Assembly (NCBI GenBank): GCA_934180065.1
Contig: CAKPRA010000002.1
Coordinates: forward strand, 39,374-103,373
Length of the DNA stretch: 64,000 nucleotides
Reading direction: 5' to 3'
Source: an uncultured Clostridia bacterium
GTDB taxonomy: Bacteria > Bacillota > Clostridia > TANB77 > CAG-508
The notes beneath the pieces were generated by a model. The model did not search any database. It saw only the letters and a list, made by a program, of their open reading frames with translations, and was not told the DNA's origin. Within the stretch, counting starts at the first letter, position 1. The number at the start of each line of letters is the position of its first letter. The position numbers and the translations under genes are program-made. Positions 25,604-34,115 of this stretch are shown piece after piece.

Positions 25604-25948
25604 TTAGATTCCGTAAGCATCAATTGAATTTTTAACTGTTTTAGAAACTTTTTTAGCTTTTCCACCTTTATCTAAATATGTTTTAGCTTGTGGATCAGTA
25701 TCTATAGTAACTATAGCTTTTTTCCAATCTGAAGTTCTTCCCATTGATCTTCCTACTCTTTTTTGTTTTCCGTTTACAGAAATTGTATTTACATCTAATA
25801 CTCTAACATCAAATAATTTTTCTACAGCTCTTGCTATATCAACTTTTGTTGCTTTTTTATTTACTTTGAAAGTATACTTTCCAGCTTGAAGCACATCATT
25901 GCTTTTTTCAGTAATAACTGGCTCTATAATTATATCTTCTGGTAACAT
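25604..25948 (-). CDS. rplW: 50S ribosomal protein L23
   Basis: Docking site for trigger factor and SRP at the tunnel exit. IIEPVITEKSNDVLQAGKYTFKVNKKATKVDIARAVEKLF is standard. 114 residues; the C-terminal Lys/Val-rich tail is longer than the usual 95-100 residues. Its ATG overlaps the rplD stop by one base. Confidence 0.97.
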   Translation of the reverse strand: MLPEDIIIEPVITEKSNDVLQAGKYTFKVNKKATKVDIARAVEKLFDVRVLDVNTISVNGKQKRVGRSMGRTSDWKKAIVTIDTDPQAKTYLDKGGKAKKVSKTVKNSIDAYGI

Positions 25949-26571
25949 TAAGCGTACACCTCCTCTAATTTCTTAACTGTATCTAATGTAACAACTAATT
26001 TATTATATTTTAATAAATCATATACATTTATTGTGTTTACTAAAGTTGTTTTTACATTTTCAATATTTCTTGCAGATTTTTGAACATTTTCGTTCTTTTC
26101 TGGTAATAATATTAATGCTTTTCCTTCAACTTTTAAGTTGTCTAAAGCTTTAACCATAGCATTTGTTTTAATTTCTTTTAAATCTAAAGAATCAACAACT
26201 ACTAATTCGTTTTCTAGTACTTTTGAACTTAAAACTGATTTTATTGCTAATCTTTTCTCTTTCTTGTTTACTGTATAAACATATGAACGAGGTTTTGGAC
26301 CTAAAGCGATACCACCTTTAATCCATTGTGGAGCTCTGATACTTCCTTGTCTTGCTCTACCTGTTCCTTTTTGTCTCCATGGTTTTCTTCCACCACCACG
26401 AACTTCTGCTCTTGTTTTTGTACTTTGTGTTCCTTGTCTTTGATTAGCTAGGAAGTTAACTAATACGCTGTGTACTACAGCTTCATTTGGTTCTATTCCA
26501 AATATTTCTTCTTTTAAGTCAACTGTGTTAACTTTTTTACCTTCAATATTGTATACATCTATACTTGGCAT
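25948..26571 (-). CDS. rplD: 50S ribosomal protein L4
   Basis: Tunnel-wall protein whose loop (RQGTQSTKTRAEVRGGGRKPWRQKGTGRARQG, partially quoted) is intact at about 45-75. In E. coli, and apparently also some Firmicutes, L4 regulates the S10 operon leader. 207 residues, normal. It lies 16 nt after rplC. Confidence 0.97.
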   Translation of the reverse strand: MPSIDVYNIEGKKVNTVDLKEEIFGIEPNEAVVHSVLVNFLANQRQGTQSTKTRAEVRGGGRKPWRQKGTGRARQGSIRAPQWIKGGIALGPKPRSYVYTVNKKEKRLAIKSVLSSKVLENELVVVDSLDLKEIKTNAMVKALDNLKVEGKALILLPEKNENVQKSARNIENVKTTLVNTINVYDLLKYNKLVVTLDTVKKLEEVYA

Positions 26572-26587
26572 TATATTTCCTCCTTCC

Positions 26588-27214
26588 TTATGCTTTTACG
26601 CTTGTTTTTAATTTTAATATTGCACCTTTAGGTCCAGGTACACTACCTTTTACTAAAACAACATTTTTGTCATTATCAACTTTTATAACATCTAAGTTTT
26701 GTATTGTTACAGTAACTCTTCCCATATGTCCTGGTAATTTTTTACCTTTGAATACTCTACCTGGAGTTGATGTTGGTCCCATTGATCCTGGTCTTCTATG
26801 ATACATAGATCCATGACCCATAGGTCCTCTGTGTTGTCCATGACGTTTGATAACACCTTGGAATCCTTTTCCTTTTGAAGTTCCTTGAATGTCTAATTTA
26901 TCACCTTCAGCAAATTCAGATACTGTTAATTCAGTTCCAACTGTAATTCCGTCTACTGAATCTACTCTAAATTCTCTTAAATGTTTCTTTGGAGCTATAT
27001 TTGCTTTTGCAAAATGTCCTTTTTCTGGTTTGTTTAATTTTGATTCTTTTACATCTCCGAATCCTAATTGGATAGCATTGTATCCGTCTGTTTCAACTGA
27101 TTTAACTTGTGCAATTACACAAGGACCAGCTTCAATAACTGTTACTGGAACTACTCTTCCTTTTTCATCAAAGATTTGAGTCATTCCAACTTTTTTTCCT
27201 ATTAAAGTTTTCAT
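26588..27214 (-). CDS. rplC: 50S ribosomal protein L3
   Basis: One of the first 50S assembly proteins, with an extended loop near the peptidyl-transferase centre. KTLIGKKVGMTQIFDEKGRVVPVTVIEAGPC start and the HGSMYHRRPGSMGPTSTPGRVFKGKKLPGHMG loop are standard (quoted in part). 208 residues. It follows rpsJ by 100 nt. Confidence 0.98.
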   Translation of the reverse strand: MKTLIGKKVGMTQIFDEKGRVVPVTVIEAGPCVIAQVKSVETDGYNAIQLGFGDVKESKLNKPEKGHFAKANIAPKKHLREFRVDSVDGITVGTELTVSEFAEGDKLDIQGTSKGKGFQGVIKRHGQHRGPMGHGSMYHRRPGSMGPTSTPGRVFKGKKLPGHMGRVTVTIQNLDVIKVDNDKNVVLVKGSVPGPKGAILKLKTSVKA

Positions 27215-27314
27215 TTTCTTTCCTCCTAAATACTATTGGCTGATATTTTTCTTATTTAAAAAGTAGTACATCAGCTTGGTCTTATAGAGACCTTCTTAAC
27301 TAAATAATTTAAAA

Positions 27315-27647
27315 TTATAATTTGATTTCTATATCAACACCTGCTGGTAAGTCTATTTTCATTAGACTATCTACAGTTTTTTGTGTTGGATAAAGAATAT
27401 CAATAACTCTTTTGTGTGTTCTCATTTCGAATTGCTCTCTTGAGTCTTTGTGTTTGTGTGGAGAACGTAGTATTGTTACGATTTCCTTTTCTGTTGGTAG
27501 TGGAATAGGACCTGAAACCTTTGCTCCTGTCTTTTTAGCAGTATCTACTATCTTTTCAGCAGACTGTTCTAAAATTTTAGATTCATAAGCTTTTAATCTT
27601 ATTCTGATTTTTTCACTTGCTACCGCATTTCCTGTTACTGTTGCCAT
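27315..27647 (-). CDS. rpsJ: 30S ribosomal protein S10 with a short N-terminal extension
   Basis: 30S head protein, also NusE in antitermination complexes. KIRIRLKAYESKILEQSAEKIVDTAKKTGAKVSGPIPLPTEK and the SPHKHKDSREQFEMRTHKR loop are canonical (quoted in part). 110 residues against the usual 102-103, the difference being about 8 residues (MATVTGNAVAS...) before the first strand. The start is supported by AAGGAGGG. First gene of the superoperon. Confidence 0.97.
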   Translation of the reverse strand: MATVTGNAVASEKIRIRLKAYESKILEQSAEKIVDTAKKTGAKVSGPIPLPTEKEIVTILRSPHKHKDSREQFEMRTHKRVIDILYPTQKTVDSLMKIDLPAGVDIEIKL

Positions 27648-27889
27648 GTAAATTTTCCCTCCTTAAAAATTTTTAAATTATTAGTCGGAAGTTATAAACG
27701 CACCCTGGTGTTTCACTAGTATGTATTATTTAAACCCAAGTTTTGCATGATTTTTTTCTTGGGATAAGTGCTTATATTTAAATAACTTACCGCCTGGTCT
27801 AAGCCAAGACATACTCCATAGGAGTTCCCTCCAATCCTGCTGTTTCAAAGATTGTAGCCACATCCTACTTCAACGCTAATCTTACATGC
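27648..27889 (-). promoter_or_regulatory. Structured 5' leader of the S10 superoperon
   Basis: About 240 nt separate the likely transcription start from rpsJ. Readable elements on the minus strand include CTCC-TAT-GGAG, CTTGG-CTTAGA-CCAGG, a CCCAAG/CTTGGG hairpin enclosed by a longer TTATTTAAA/TTTAAATAA stem, and a conserved-looking CACCAGGGTGCG block. No open reading frame is evident. L4-controlled S10 leaders are known in several phyla; calling this one such a leader is inference from position and structure. Confidence 0.6.
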
Positions 27890-27895
27890 TTTTTA

Positions 27896-27924
27896 ATTAT
27901 ATAACGGCTTGGGCGATGTGTCAA
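27896..27924 (-). promoter_or_regulatory. Consensus promoter of the S10 superoperon
   Basis: On the minus strand a perfect TTGACA (27919-27924) and a perfect TATAAT (27896-27901) are separated by exactly 17 nt. This is the strongest promoter I can see in the window, as expected for about 28 translation and secretion genes. Confidence 0.9.
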
Positions 27925-27975
27925 TACTTTTTTTCTATTTTTTGGATTAAATAAAAGGATAATTACTGTTATAAC

Positions 27976-28013
27976 AAAAAGAGCCTGGTATGTGTTTTCA
28001 TCGCCCGGCTCTT
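27976..28013 (-). terminator. Terminator of the dapF-dapL operon
   Basis: AAGAGCC (minus strand, 28013-28007) pairs with GGCTCTT (27985-27979), followed by five U. It separates the dapL transcript from the S10 promoter just downstream. Confidence 0.85.
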
Positions 28014-28048
28014 CTTTTAATATTATCTATTTAATTTCTATAAAAATT

Positions 28049-29287
28049 TTAGTGTATAAAGTGCTCTTTTATTCTATTTATCGCTTCAATTGTATTTTCT
28101 CTACTTCCAAAAGCAGTCAATCTAAAATATCCTTCTCCACTTGGACCAAACCCTATTCCCGGTGTTCCAACAACGCCAATTTCATTTAATAACTTATCAA
28201 AGAAATCCCATGATTTCATTCCATCTGGTAACTTTAGCCAAATATATGGAGCATTTATTCCTCCATATACTGTATATCCAAGCTCTTGTAATCCAGATCT
28301 TATTATTCTAGCATTTTCTTGATAATACCTAATATTTTCCCTGATTTCTTTCTGGCCTTCTTCTGAATATACAGCTTCAGCAGCTTTTTGTGTAACATAA
28401 GATACTCCATTAAATTTTGTACATTGTCTTCTATTCCATAATTTATTTAAAGAAACAGCCTCACCATTTTTAGTATATCCCCTTAATTCTTTAGGAACAA
28501 CTGAAAATCCACATCTTACACCCGTAAATCCTGCAGTCTTCGAAAAACTTCTAAATTCAATTGCAACTTCTTTTGCACCTTCAATTTCATATATGCTATG
28601 TGGTACATTTTCTTCTGTTATAAATGCCTCATATGCACTATCAAATAAAATTATTGATTTATTTTCCTTTGCATATTTTACCCATTTTGTTAATTGATCT
28701 TTTGTAAGTACCGTTCCTGTTGGATTATTTGGAAAACATAAATATATCATATCTGGTACTTCTGAAGGAAAAACTGGTTCAAAGTTGTTTTCAGATGTAC
28801 ATGGCATATATATAATATTTTCGTATTTACCAGTATCAGAATTAAAACAACCTGATCTTCCAGACATTATATTTGTATCTAAATACACTGGATATACAGG
28901 ATCAGTTATTGCAACTTTATTGTCTTTTGAAAAAATATCCACAATATTCCCAGTATCACATTTTGCACCATCTGAAATAAATATTTCATCTGTTTCTAAA
29001 TCAATTCCTCTTTTTTTATAATCGTGCTCTATGATTTGTTTTTTCAAAAAATCATATCCCTGCTCAGGGCCATATCCTCTAAAAGTTTCTTTGTTTCCAA
29101 GCTCATCGGCAGAGCGTTTCATTGCTTCTATACATGAATTTGCCAATGGTAATGTAACATCTCCTATTCCTAGTTTAATTATTTTGGTATTAGGATTTTC
29201 ATCTTGAAATTTTGCAACCTTTTTCGCAATTGTTGAAAATAAGTAACTATCTTGTAAATTTAAAAAGTTTTCATTTATATTAATCAT
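28049..29287 (-). CDS. dapL: LL-diaminopimelate aminotransferase
   Basis: Converts tetrahydrodipicolinate directly to LL-2,6-diaminopimelate with glutamate, giving lysine and the peptidoglycan cross-link residue. PLP enzyme: the PLP lysine is in RSFSKTAGFTGVRCG, with NNPTGTVL and DSAYEAFI upstream. From the chosen start (MININENFLNLQDSYLF) it is 412 residues, normal for DapL. I moved the start to 29287 because AAGGAAG lies 8 nt upstream; the longer reading frame to 29386 overlaps dapF and has no family match. It follows dapF. Confidence 0.95.
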   Translation of the reverse strand: MININENFLNLQDSYLFSTIAKKVAKFQDENPNTKIIKLGIGDVTLPLANSCIEAMKRSADELGNKETFRGYGPEQGYDFLKKQIIEHDYKKRGIDLETDEIFISDGAKCDTGNIVDIFSKDNKVAITDPVYPVYLDTNIMSGRSGCFNSDTGKYENIIYMPCTSENNFEPVFPSEVPDMIYLCFPNNPTGTVLTKDQLTKWVKYAKENKSIILFDSAYEAFITEENVPHSIYEIEGAKEVAIEFRSFSKTAGFTGVRCGFSVVPKELRGYTKNGEAVSLNKLWNRRQCTKFNGVSYVTQKAAEAVYSEEGQKEIRENIRYYQENARIIRSGLQELGYTVYGGINAPYIWLKLPDGMKSWDFFDKLLNEIGVVGTPGIGFGPSGEGYFRLTAFGSRENTIEAINRIKEHFIH

Positions 29288-29363
29288 AAAAATATCTTCC
29301 TTTCTTGTTAACATTTTATTTCTTGCAGTGTAGTTATATATATTAGGAAAGTTAAATAATTTT

Positions 29364-30209
29364 CTAATATATAAGATTACCTTCAAACACTGTGGTTGCC
29401 GGTCCTGTCATATATATATGATTATCTTTTTCATTCCATTCAATAAGTAAATCTCCACCTAGTAATTCTACTGTACATTTTTTATCTATATAATTATTTA
29501 AATTACAAGCCACAACAGATGCACATGCACCAGTGCCACAAGCTAGAGTTTCTCCTGCACCTCTCTCCCAAACTCTCATTTTTATCTTGTTTTTATCTAT
29601 AAGCTCTATAAATTCTATATTAGCTCTTTTAGGAAAGTGTTTATCATGCTCTAATATTGGTCCATATTTTTCGATTTCAAAGTTTTCAACATTATCAATT
29701 ATAGTTATTGCATGTGGGTTTCCCATTGAAACACATGTAAAATTAAACTCCCTATCCTCTGCTTTTAATTTTAAATTTTTTACTACTTGCTCTTCTGATA
29801 TAACAGGTATTTTATCTGCATTTAGTATTGGTTCCCCCATATCAACTTTTACAGATTCAACTTTTTTATCTTTTATATTAAGCTCTAGCACTTTGATTCC
29901 TGCTAAAGTTTCCACTGTGATAATGTCTTTATTTGTAAGACCTTTATCATACACGAATTTTCCTACACATCGTATTCCATTACCACACATTTCTGCTTCA
30001 CTACCATCATAGTTAAACATTCTCATTTTAAAATCTGCAACTTTACTGTCACATATTAAAATTAGTCCATCTGAACCAATTCCAAAATGTCTGTTGCTGA
30101 CAAATTTAGCTAGGTCAGATTCGCTTTCTATTTTTTGCCCAGTTTTGGCTGTAGCATCAATATATACATAATCATTTCCTAGCCCATGCATTTTTGTAAA
30201 TTTAATCAT
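29364..30209 (-). CDS. dapF: Diaminopimelate epimerase
   Basis: Converts LL- to meso-diaminopimelate, the next step after DapL. The two catalytic cysteines are in EMCGNGIRC and LACGTGACA. MIKFTKMHGLGNDYVYID is the usual start, so I use the ATG at 30209 rather than the GTG at 30221, which lies within the ribosome binding site GGGTGG. 281 residues. The pair dapF-dapL gives the aminotransferase branch of lysine and DAP synthesis. Confidence 0.96.
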   Translation of the reverse strand: MIKFTKMHGLGNDYVYIDATAKTGQKIESESDLAKFVSNRHFGIGSDGLILICDSKVADFKMRMFNYDGSEAEMCGNGIRCVGKFVYDKGLTNKDIITVETLAGIKVLELNIKDKKVESVKVDMGEPILNADKIPVISEEQVVKNLKLKAEDREFNFTCVSMGNPHAITIIDNVENFEIEKYGPILEHDKHFPKRANIEFIELIDKNKIKMRVWERGAGETLACGTGACASVVACNLNNYIDKKCTVELLGGDLLIEWNEKDNHIYMTGPATTVFEGNLIY

Positions 30210-30331
30210 AATTCTTTCCACCCTTCAAAGGTATTAATATAAGATACAATATAATTATATTATTATCTGGGTGTATTATATCATTTAACTGAGATTTTTC
30301 AATGGGATTAATACAAAAAAATTTAAAAGAT

Positions 30332-30450
30332 AAAAAAGCGGACATTATTAATAACATTTGCACTGTTTAAAACATTTTAAAGTCCTCATTTTTGTTCGTG
30401 CGCCAAAATTACGCAGTAGTTTTGTGTGCAATGTTTTGGCGTAGTCTATT
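30332..30450 (+). repeat. Family-2 interspersed repeat, copy 1
   Basis: About 115 bp shared with 33.7 and 34.0 kb: it starts at AAAAAGCGGACATTA, has AACATTTGC..TGTTTAAAACATTTT, then TTTTTGTTCGTGCGCC, and ends TGTGTGCAATGTTTTGGCGTAG. The last half forms a strong inverted repeat (CGCCAAAA at about 30401 with TTTTGGCG at about 30434). It lies in the 346-bp gap between dapF and guaA. Confidence 0.8.
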
Positions 30451-30492
30451 TTTCACGTATTCATCTTTTAAATTTTATTCTTTTATTTGAAT

Positions 30493-30540
30493 GTGTCACT
30501 TTTTCCCAAAAATGGGAAAAGAGAACCGTCCCCTTTTCCC
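30493..30540 (-). repeat. REP-like hairpin cluster behind guaA, possible terminator
   Basis: Contains the word AGAACCGTCCCC, which I recall as common in dispersed palindromes of other Clostridia, and two alternative hairpins sharing the arm GGGAAAAG: one with TTTTCCC upstream, one with CTTTTCCC downstream. On the minus strand the second hairpin is followed by ATTTTTG, so it could end guaA. No REP-associated transposase is in the window. Confidence 0.55.
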
Positions 30541-30555
30541 TTTTTTTTCTTTTTC

Positions 30556-32091
30556 CTACTCCCACTCTATGGTTGCCGGTGGTTTTCCAGTTATATCATA
30601 TACTACTCTATTTACATGTTTTACTTCATTAACTATTCTTGCTGATACAACTTCTAATACTTCATATGGTATTTTTGTCCATTCCGCAGTCATGAAATCT
30701 GATGTTGTTACTGCTCTTAGTGCTATTGTATAATCATATGTTCTTTCATCTCCCATAACACCTACAGATTTTATATTTGTTAATACTGCAAAATATTGAT
30801 TTGTTTTTCTGTCCCAGCCTGCTTTTGCAACTTCTTCTCTAAAAATTGCATCTGCATCTTTTAAAATTGTAAGTTTATCGTCTGTTATATCTCCTATTAC
30901 ACGAATTGCAAGTCCTGGTCCTGGGAATGGTTGACGATATACTAAGAATTCTGGTAATCCAAGCTCTAATCCAACTTTTCTTACTTCGTCTTTAAATAAA
31001 TCTCTTAGTGGCTCAACAATTTCCTTAAAGTCAACATAGTCAGGTAATCCTCCAACATTATGATGACTTTTTATTTTTGCTCCAGCTCCTACACCACTTT
31101 CGATTACATCTGGATAAATTGTTCCTTGCACTAAATAGTCAACAGTTCCTATTTTTTTAGCTTCTTCTTCGAATACACGAATAAATTCTTCACCAATTAT
31201 TTTTCTTTTTTGCTCTGGATCAGAAACTCCAGCTAGTTTTCCTAAGAATCTATCTTTTGCGTCTACTTTTATAAAATTCACGTCAAAGTGTTTTGTAAAT
31301 ACTTCTTCAACCTCTTCCGCTTCATTTTTTCTTAATAATCCATGATCTACAAATATACATGTTAAATTTTTACCAATTGCTTTATTTATTAGTGCTGCAG
31401 CTACTGATGAATCAACACCACCAGAAAGTGCGCATAAAGCTTTTTTATCTCCTATTTTTTCTTTAATTGCTTTAACAGTTTCTTCTGCAAAAGAGCTCAT
31501 TTTCCATGTTCCAGTACAACCACAAACATTATAAATAAAGTTTCTTATTATTTCTGTTCCATTATTTGTGTGGTTAACTTCTGGATGAAATTGAATTCCA
31601 TAGAAATTCTTTTTGGTGTTTTGCATTGCAGCATTTGGGCAATGATCTGTTGAACCTATGTTTTCAAATCCTTCTGGTAGCTCTGCAACAAAGTCTGTGT
31701 GGCTCATTAAACAATCATTATTGTCACCAAAACCATTAAATAATTTTGATGTATTATTGATTTTTACACCTGTAACTCCATACTCACGTTTGTCTGCTCT
31801 TTGAACTTTTCCACCAAGCATATGTGTCATAAGTTGCATTCCATAGCAAATTCCTAAAACTGGAATTCCTAATTTGAATATTTCTTCATCAACACGTGGA
31901 GCACCCTCGGCATAAACACTTGCTGGTCCTCCTGTGAAAATTATTCCCTTTGGATTTTTTTCTTTTATTTTTTCAATTGATGTACTAAATGGAACTATTT
32001 CTGAATATACATTACATTCACGTACACGTCTTGCGATTAATTGGTTATATTGACCATAAAAGTCAATTATTAAAATCAATTCTTTATCCAT
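30556..32091 (-). CDS. guaA: GMP synthase (glutamine-hydrolysing)
   Basis: Aminates XMP to GMP with glutamine and ATP. N-terminal class I amidotransferase: catalytic Cys in GICYGMQLM and His/Glu in GIQFHPEV. The ATP-pyrophosphatase domain has the PP-loop ALSGGVDSSVAAALI, and the C-terminal dimerisation domain ends KPPATIEWE. 511 residues, normal. It follows guaB by 38 nt, so guaB-guaA form the guanine branch operon. Confidence 0.97.
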   Translation of the reverse strand: MDKELILIIDFYGQYNQLIARRVRECNVYSEIVPFSTSIEKIKEKNPKGIIFTGGPASVYAEGAPRVDEEIFKLGIPVLGICYGMQLMTHMLGGKVQRADKREYGVTGVKINNTSKLFNGFGDNNDCLMSHTDFVAELPEGFENIGSTDHCPNAAMQNTKKNFYGIQFHPEVNHTNNGTEIIRNFIYNVCGCTGTWKMSSFAEETVKAIKEKIGDKKALCALSGGVDSSVAAALINKAIGKNLTCIFVDHGLLRKNEAEEVEEVFTKHFDVNFIKVDAKDRFLGKLAGVSDPEQKRKIIGEEFIRVFEEEAKKIGTVDYLVQGTIYPDVIESGVGAGAKIKSHHNVGGLPDYVDFKEIVEPLRDLFKDEVRKVGLELGLPEFLVYRQPFPGPGLAIRVIGDITDDKLTILKDADAIFREEVAKAGWDRKTNQYFAVLTNIKSVGVMGDERTYDYTIALRAVTTSDFMTAEWTKIPYEVLEVVSARIVNEVKHVNRVVYDITGKPPATIEWE

Positions 32092-32129
32092 TCTAAAATT
32101 CCTTTCTGATTATTTTCGTAAATAAATTT

Positions 32130-33638
32130 CTAATCTTGTGTAGTTACTTCTTTAAGCATTACATCATGTGCACTACCTTCTTTAATACTAATATTTGAAA
32201 CCATTGTTAATCTTGCTTTTTCATGGAATTCTGGTATTGAAATTGAACCACAATTACACATTGTTGATTTTATTTTTGCAACAGTGATTGCTAAATTGTC
32301 TTTTAGTGTTCCTGCATATGGAATATATGAATCAACTCCTTCTTCAAAGCTTAATTTATTTTTTCCAACTTCACCTAGATCATATCTTTGCCAGTTACGA
32401 GCTCTGTTTGAACCTTCTCCCCAATATTCTTTTACAATATTTCCTCCTACTTTAACTTTTCTTGTAGGACTTTCATCAAATCTTGCGAAATATCTTCCCA
32501 TCATTACATAGTCAGCTCCCATAGCTAGAGATAATGTAATATGATAATCATGCACAATTCCACCATCTGAACAAATTGGAATATACACACCTGTTCTTTC
32601 AAAATATTCATTTCTTGCTTCTACAACATCTAATAAAGCACTTGCTTGTCCACGTCCAATTCCTTTTGTCTCACGAGTGATGCAAATTGAGCCTCCTCCA
32701 ACGCCAACTTTTATGAAGTCTGCTCCAGCTTCTGCTAGATAATAGAATCCTTCTTTGTCAACAACATTTCCAGCACCAATTTTTACACTATCTCCATAAT
32801 GAGCTCTTACCCAATCTATAGTATTTTTTTGCCATACTGAATATCCATCTGATGAATCCATACAAACCATGTCAACACCAGCTTCTACTAATGCAGGTAT
32901 TCTTTGTTCATAATCTCTTGTATTAATACCAGCACCTACAATATATCTTTTATTTTCATCTAATAATGAGTTTGGATTATTTTTTCTGTCTTCATAATCT
33001 TTTCTAAATACTAAATGATCTAAATTATCGTTTTCATCAAGTATTGGTAAACAGCTAATTCTGTTTTCCCATATAATGTCATTTGCTTCTTCTAAACTAA
33101 TTCCTTTTTTTGCACATACAGCATCTGCTCTTGAAGTCATATATTTATCAATTGGATCATCCATATTAACTCTTGAGATTCTATAATCTTTATCAGTTAC
33201 TAAACCTAAGAATTTACCTTTACTTGTTCCATCTTCAGTAATCATAACTGTAGAATGACCTGTTTTTTCTATTAGAGCTATTACATCTTTTACTGGTGTT
33301 CCACTTTTTACATTAGAATCACTATCTATAAATCCTGCTTTATATTTTTTTACACGTCTTACCATTTCTGCTTCATCTTCTATAGATTGTGAACCATAAA
33401 TAAAAGAACATCCACCTTCGCGCGCTAAAGCAATAGCCATCTTTTCTCCTGAAACGGCTTGCATAATAGCTGACACAAATGGGATGTTCGCTGAGTATTT
33501 AGGCTCTTCACCTTTCTTAAATTTTACAAGTGGTGTTTTTAAACTTACATTGCTAGGTATACATCTTTCATCTGTTAAATTTGGTAATAATAAAAATTCG
33601 TTAAACGTTCTTGATACATCATTTAGTATTTTCGCCAT
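32130..33638 (-). CDS. guaB: IMP dehydrogenase with CBS domains, variant catalytic loop
   Basis: Oxidises IMP to XMP with NAD. The N-terminal TIM-barrel start, two CBS domains (about 95-215), then the catalytic region. The active-site cysteine lies in GGGSICITRETKGIGRGQ; classical enzymes have SICTTR, so the Thr after Cys is Ile here. The mobile flap reads FEEGVDSYIPYAG rather than EGVEGxVPY. Its place before guaA supports IMP dehydrogenase over GMP reductase. 502 residues, slightly long. Strong promoter upstream. Confidence 0.93.
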   Translation of the reverse strand: MAKILNDVSRTFNEFLLLPNLTDERCIPSNVSLKTPLVKFKKGEEPKYSANIPFVSAIMQAVSGEKMAIALAREGGCSFIYGSQSIEDEAEMVRRVKKYKAGFIDSDSNVKSGTPVKDVIALIEKTGHSTVMITEDGTSKGKFLGLVTDKDYRISRVNMDDPIDKYMTSRADAVCAKKGISLEEANDIIWENRISCLPILDENDNLDHLVFRKDYEDRKNNPNSLLDENKRYIVGAGINTRDYEQRIPALVEAGVDMVCMDSSDGYSVWQKNTIDWVRAHYGDSVKIGAGNVVDKEGFYYLAEAGADFIKVGVGGGSICITRETKGIGRGQASALLDVVEARNEYFERTGVYIPICSDGGIVHDYHITLSLAMGADYVMMGRYFARFDESPTRKVKVGGNIVKEYWGEGSNRARNWQRYDLGEVGKNKLSFEEGVDSYIPYAGTLKDNLAITVAKIKSTMCNCGSISIPEFHEKARLTMVSNISIKEGSAHDVMLKEVTTQD

Positions 33639-33672
33639 TGTTAAATTTCCTCCTTTTTAATTTGATTTTTCT

Positions 33673-33701
33673 ATTATATCATATTTTACATAATTGGGCA
33701 A
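33673..33701 (-). promoter_or_regulatory. Promoter of guaB-guaA
   Basis: Minus strand TTGCCC (33696-33701) and TATAAT (33673-33678), spacer 17 nt. The -10 is perfect. The leader to guaB is short (about 35 nt) and has no room for a purine riboswitch. Confidence 0.75.
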
Positions 33702-33732
33702 TCAAAATCCTAAAAAATATTTTTTTATATAA

Positions 33733-33799
33733 CAAAAGCGGACATTAATAACATTTGCTTTGTTTAAAACATTTTTAAGTCCGCGTTTTTGTTCGCGCA
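33733..33799 (+). repeat. Family-2 repeat, copy 2 (5' part)
   Basis: Starts AAAAGCGGACATTAATAAC and runs to GTCCGCGTTTTTGTTCGCGC, matching the first 70 bp of copy 1, then stops where family-1 copy B begins. GCGGAC and GTCCGC can form a stem. In the 477-bp gap between guaB and the E2-like gene. Confidence 0.75.
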
Positions 33800-33808
33800 A
33801 AAAAAAAT

Positions 33809-33975
33809 CGGATATGTGAATATATATTAAAATCCGTTCCTTGCTGGTCGCTCATACAAAATTGTGTGAGAGCTGTAGAGCCCTCATTTAAATTCTGTGC
33901 GATTTTGATGATAACTAAAAGCTCCCAAGCTGTGCGTCACTTTCTTTTAATATATATTCACATATCCTACTCTAC
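33809..33975 (-). repeat. Family-1 repeat, copy B (inverted orientation)
   Basis: Reverse complement relation to copies A and C: it ends at CCTACTCTAC and starts at CGGATATGTG. The interior keeps CTTGCTGGTCGC, AGCTCCCAAGC and GTGCGTCAC. Both terminal arms read ..GAATATATATTAAAA, two bases (AT) shorter than the arms of copies A and C, on both sides, so the arms still pair. Confidence 0.85.
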
Positions 33976-33990
33976 AAAGTTAAATGAATA

Positions 33991-34098
33991 AATGATTTAT
34001 TTAATAATATTTACTTTGTTTAAAATATTTTTAAGTTCGTGTATTTGTTCACGTGCAAAGATTATGTATTAATTTTGTGTACAATTTTTTGGCGTAAA
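33991..34098 (+). repeat. Family-2 repeat, copy 3 (diverged)
   Basis: Aligns over its length with copy 1 (TTTAATAATATTTACTTTGTTTAAAATATTTTTAAGT.. then TTTGTTCACGTGC.. and TTTTGTGTACAATTTTTTGGCGTA, in pieces). More substitutions than the other copies. It directly precedes the E2-like gene end. Confidence 0.7.
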
Positions 34099-34115
34099 CT
34101 TTTTATATAATATTT

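Noticed and set aside
29288..29386. Longer dapL start (29386)
   Set aside because: It overlaps dapF by 23 nt and adds residues without family match; the ATG at 29287 has a good ribosome binding site.
30426..30632. Plus-strand frame over the REP-like hairpin and guaA end
   Set aside because: Overlaps repeats and the guaA coding strand; no ribosome binding site.
33639..33672. Purine riboswitch before guaB
   Set aside because: Leader is only about 35 nt, too short, and has no three-way junction motif.
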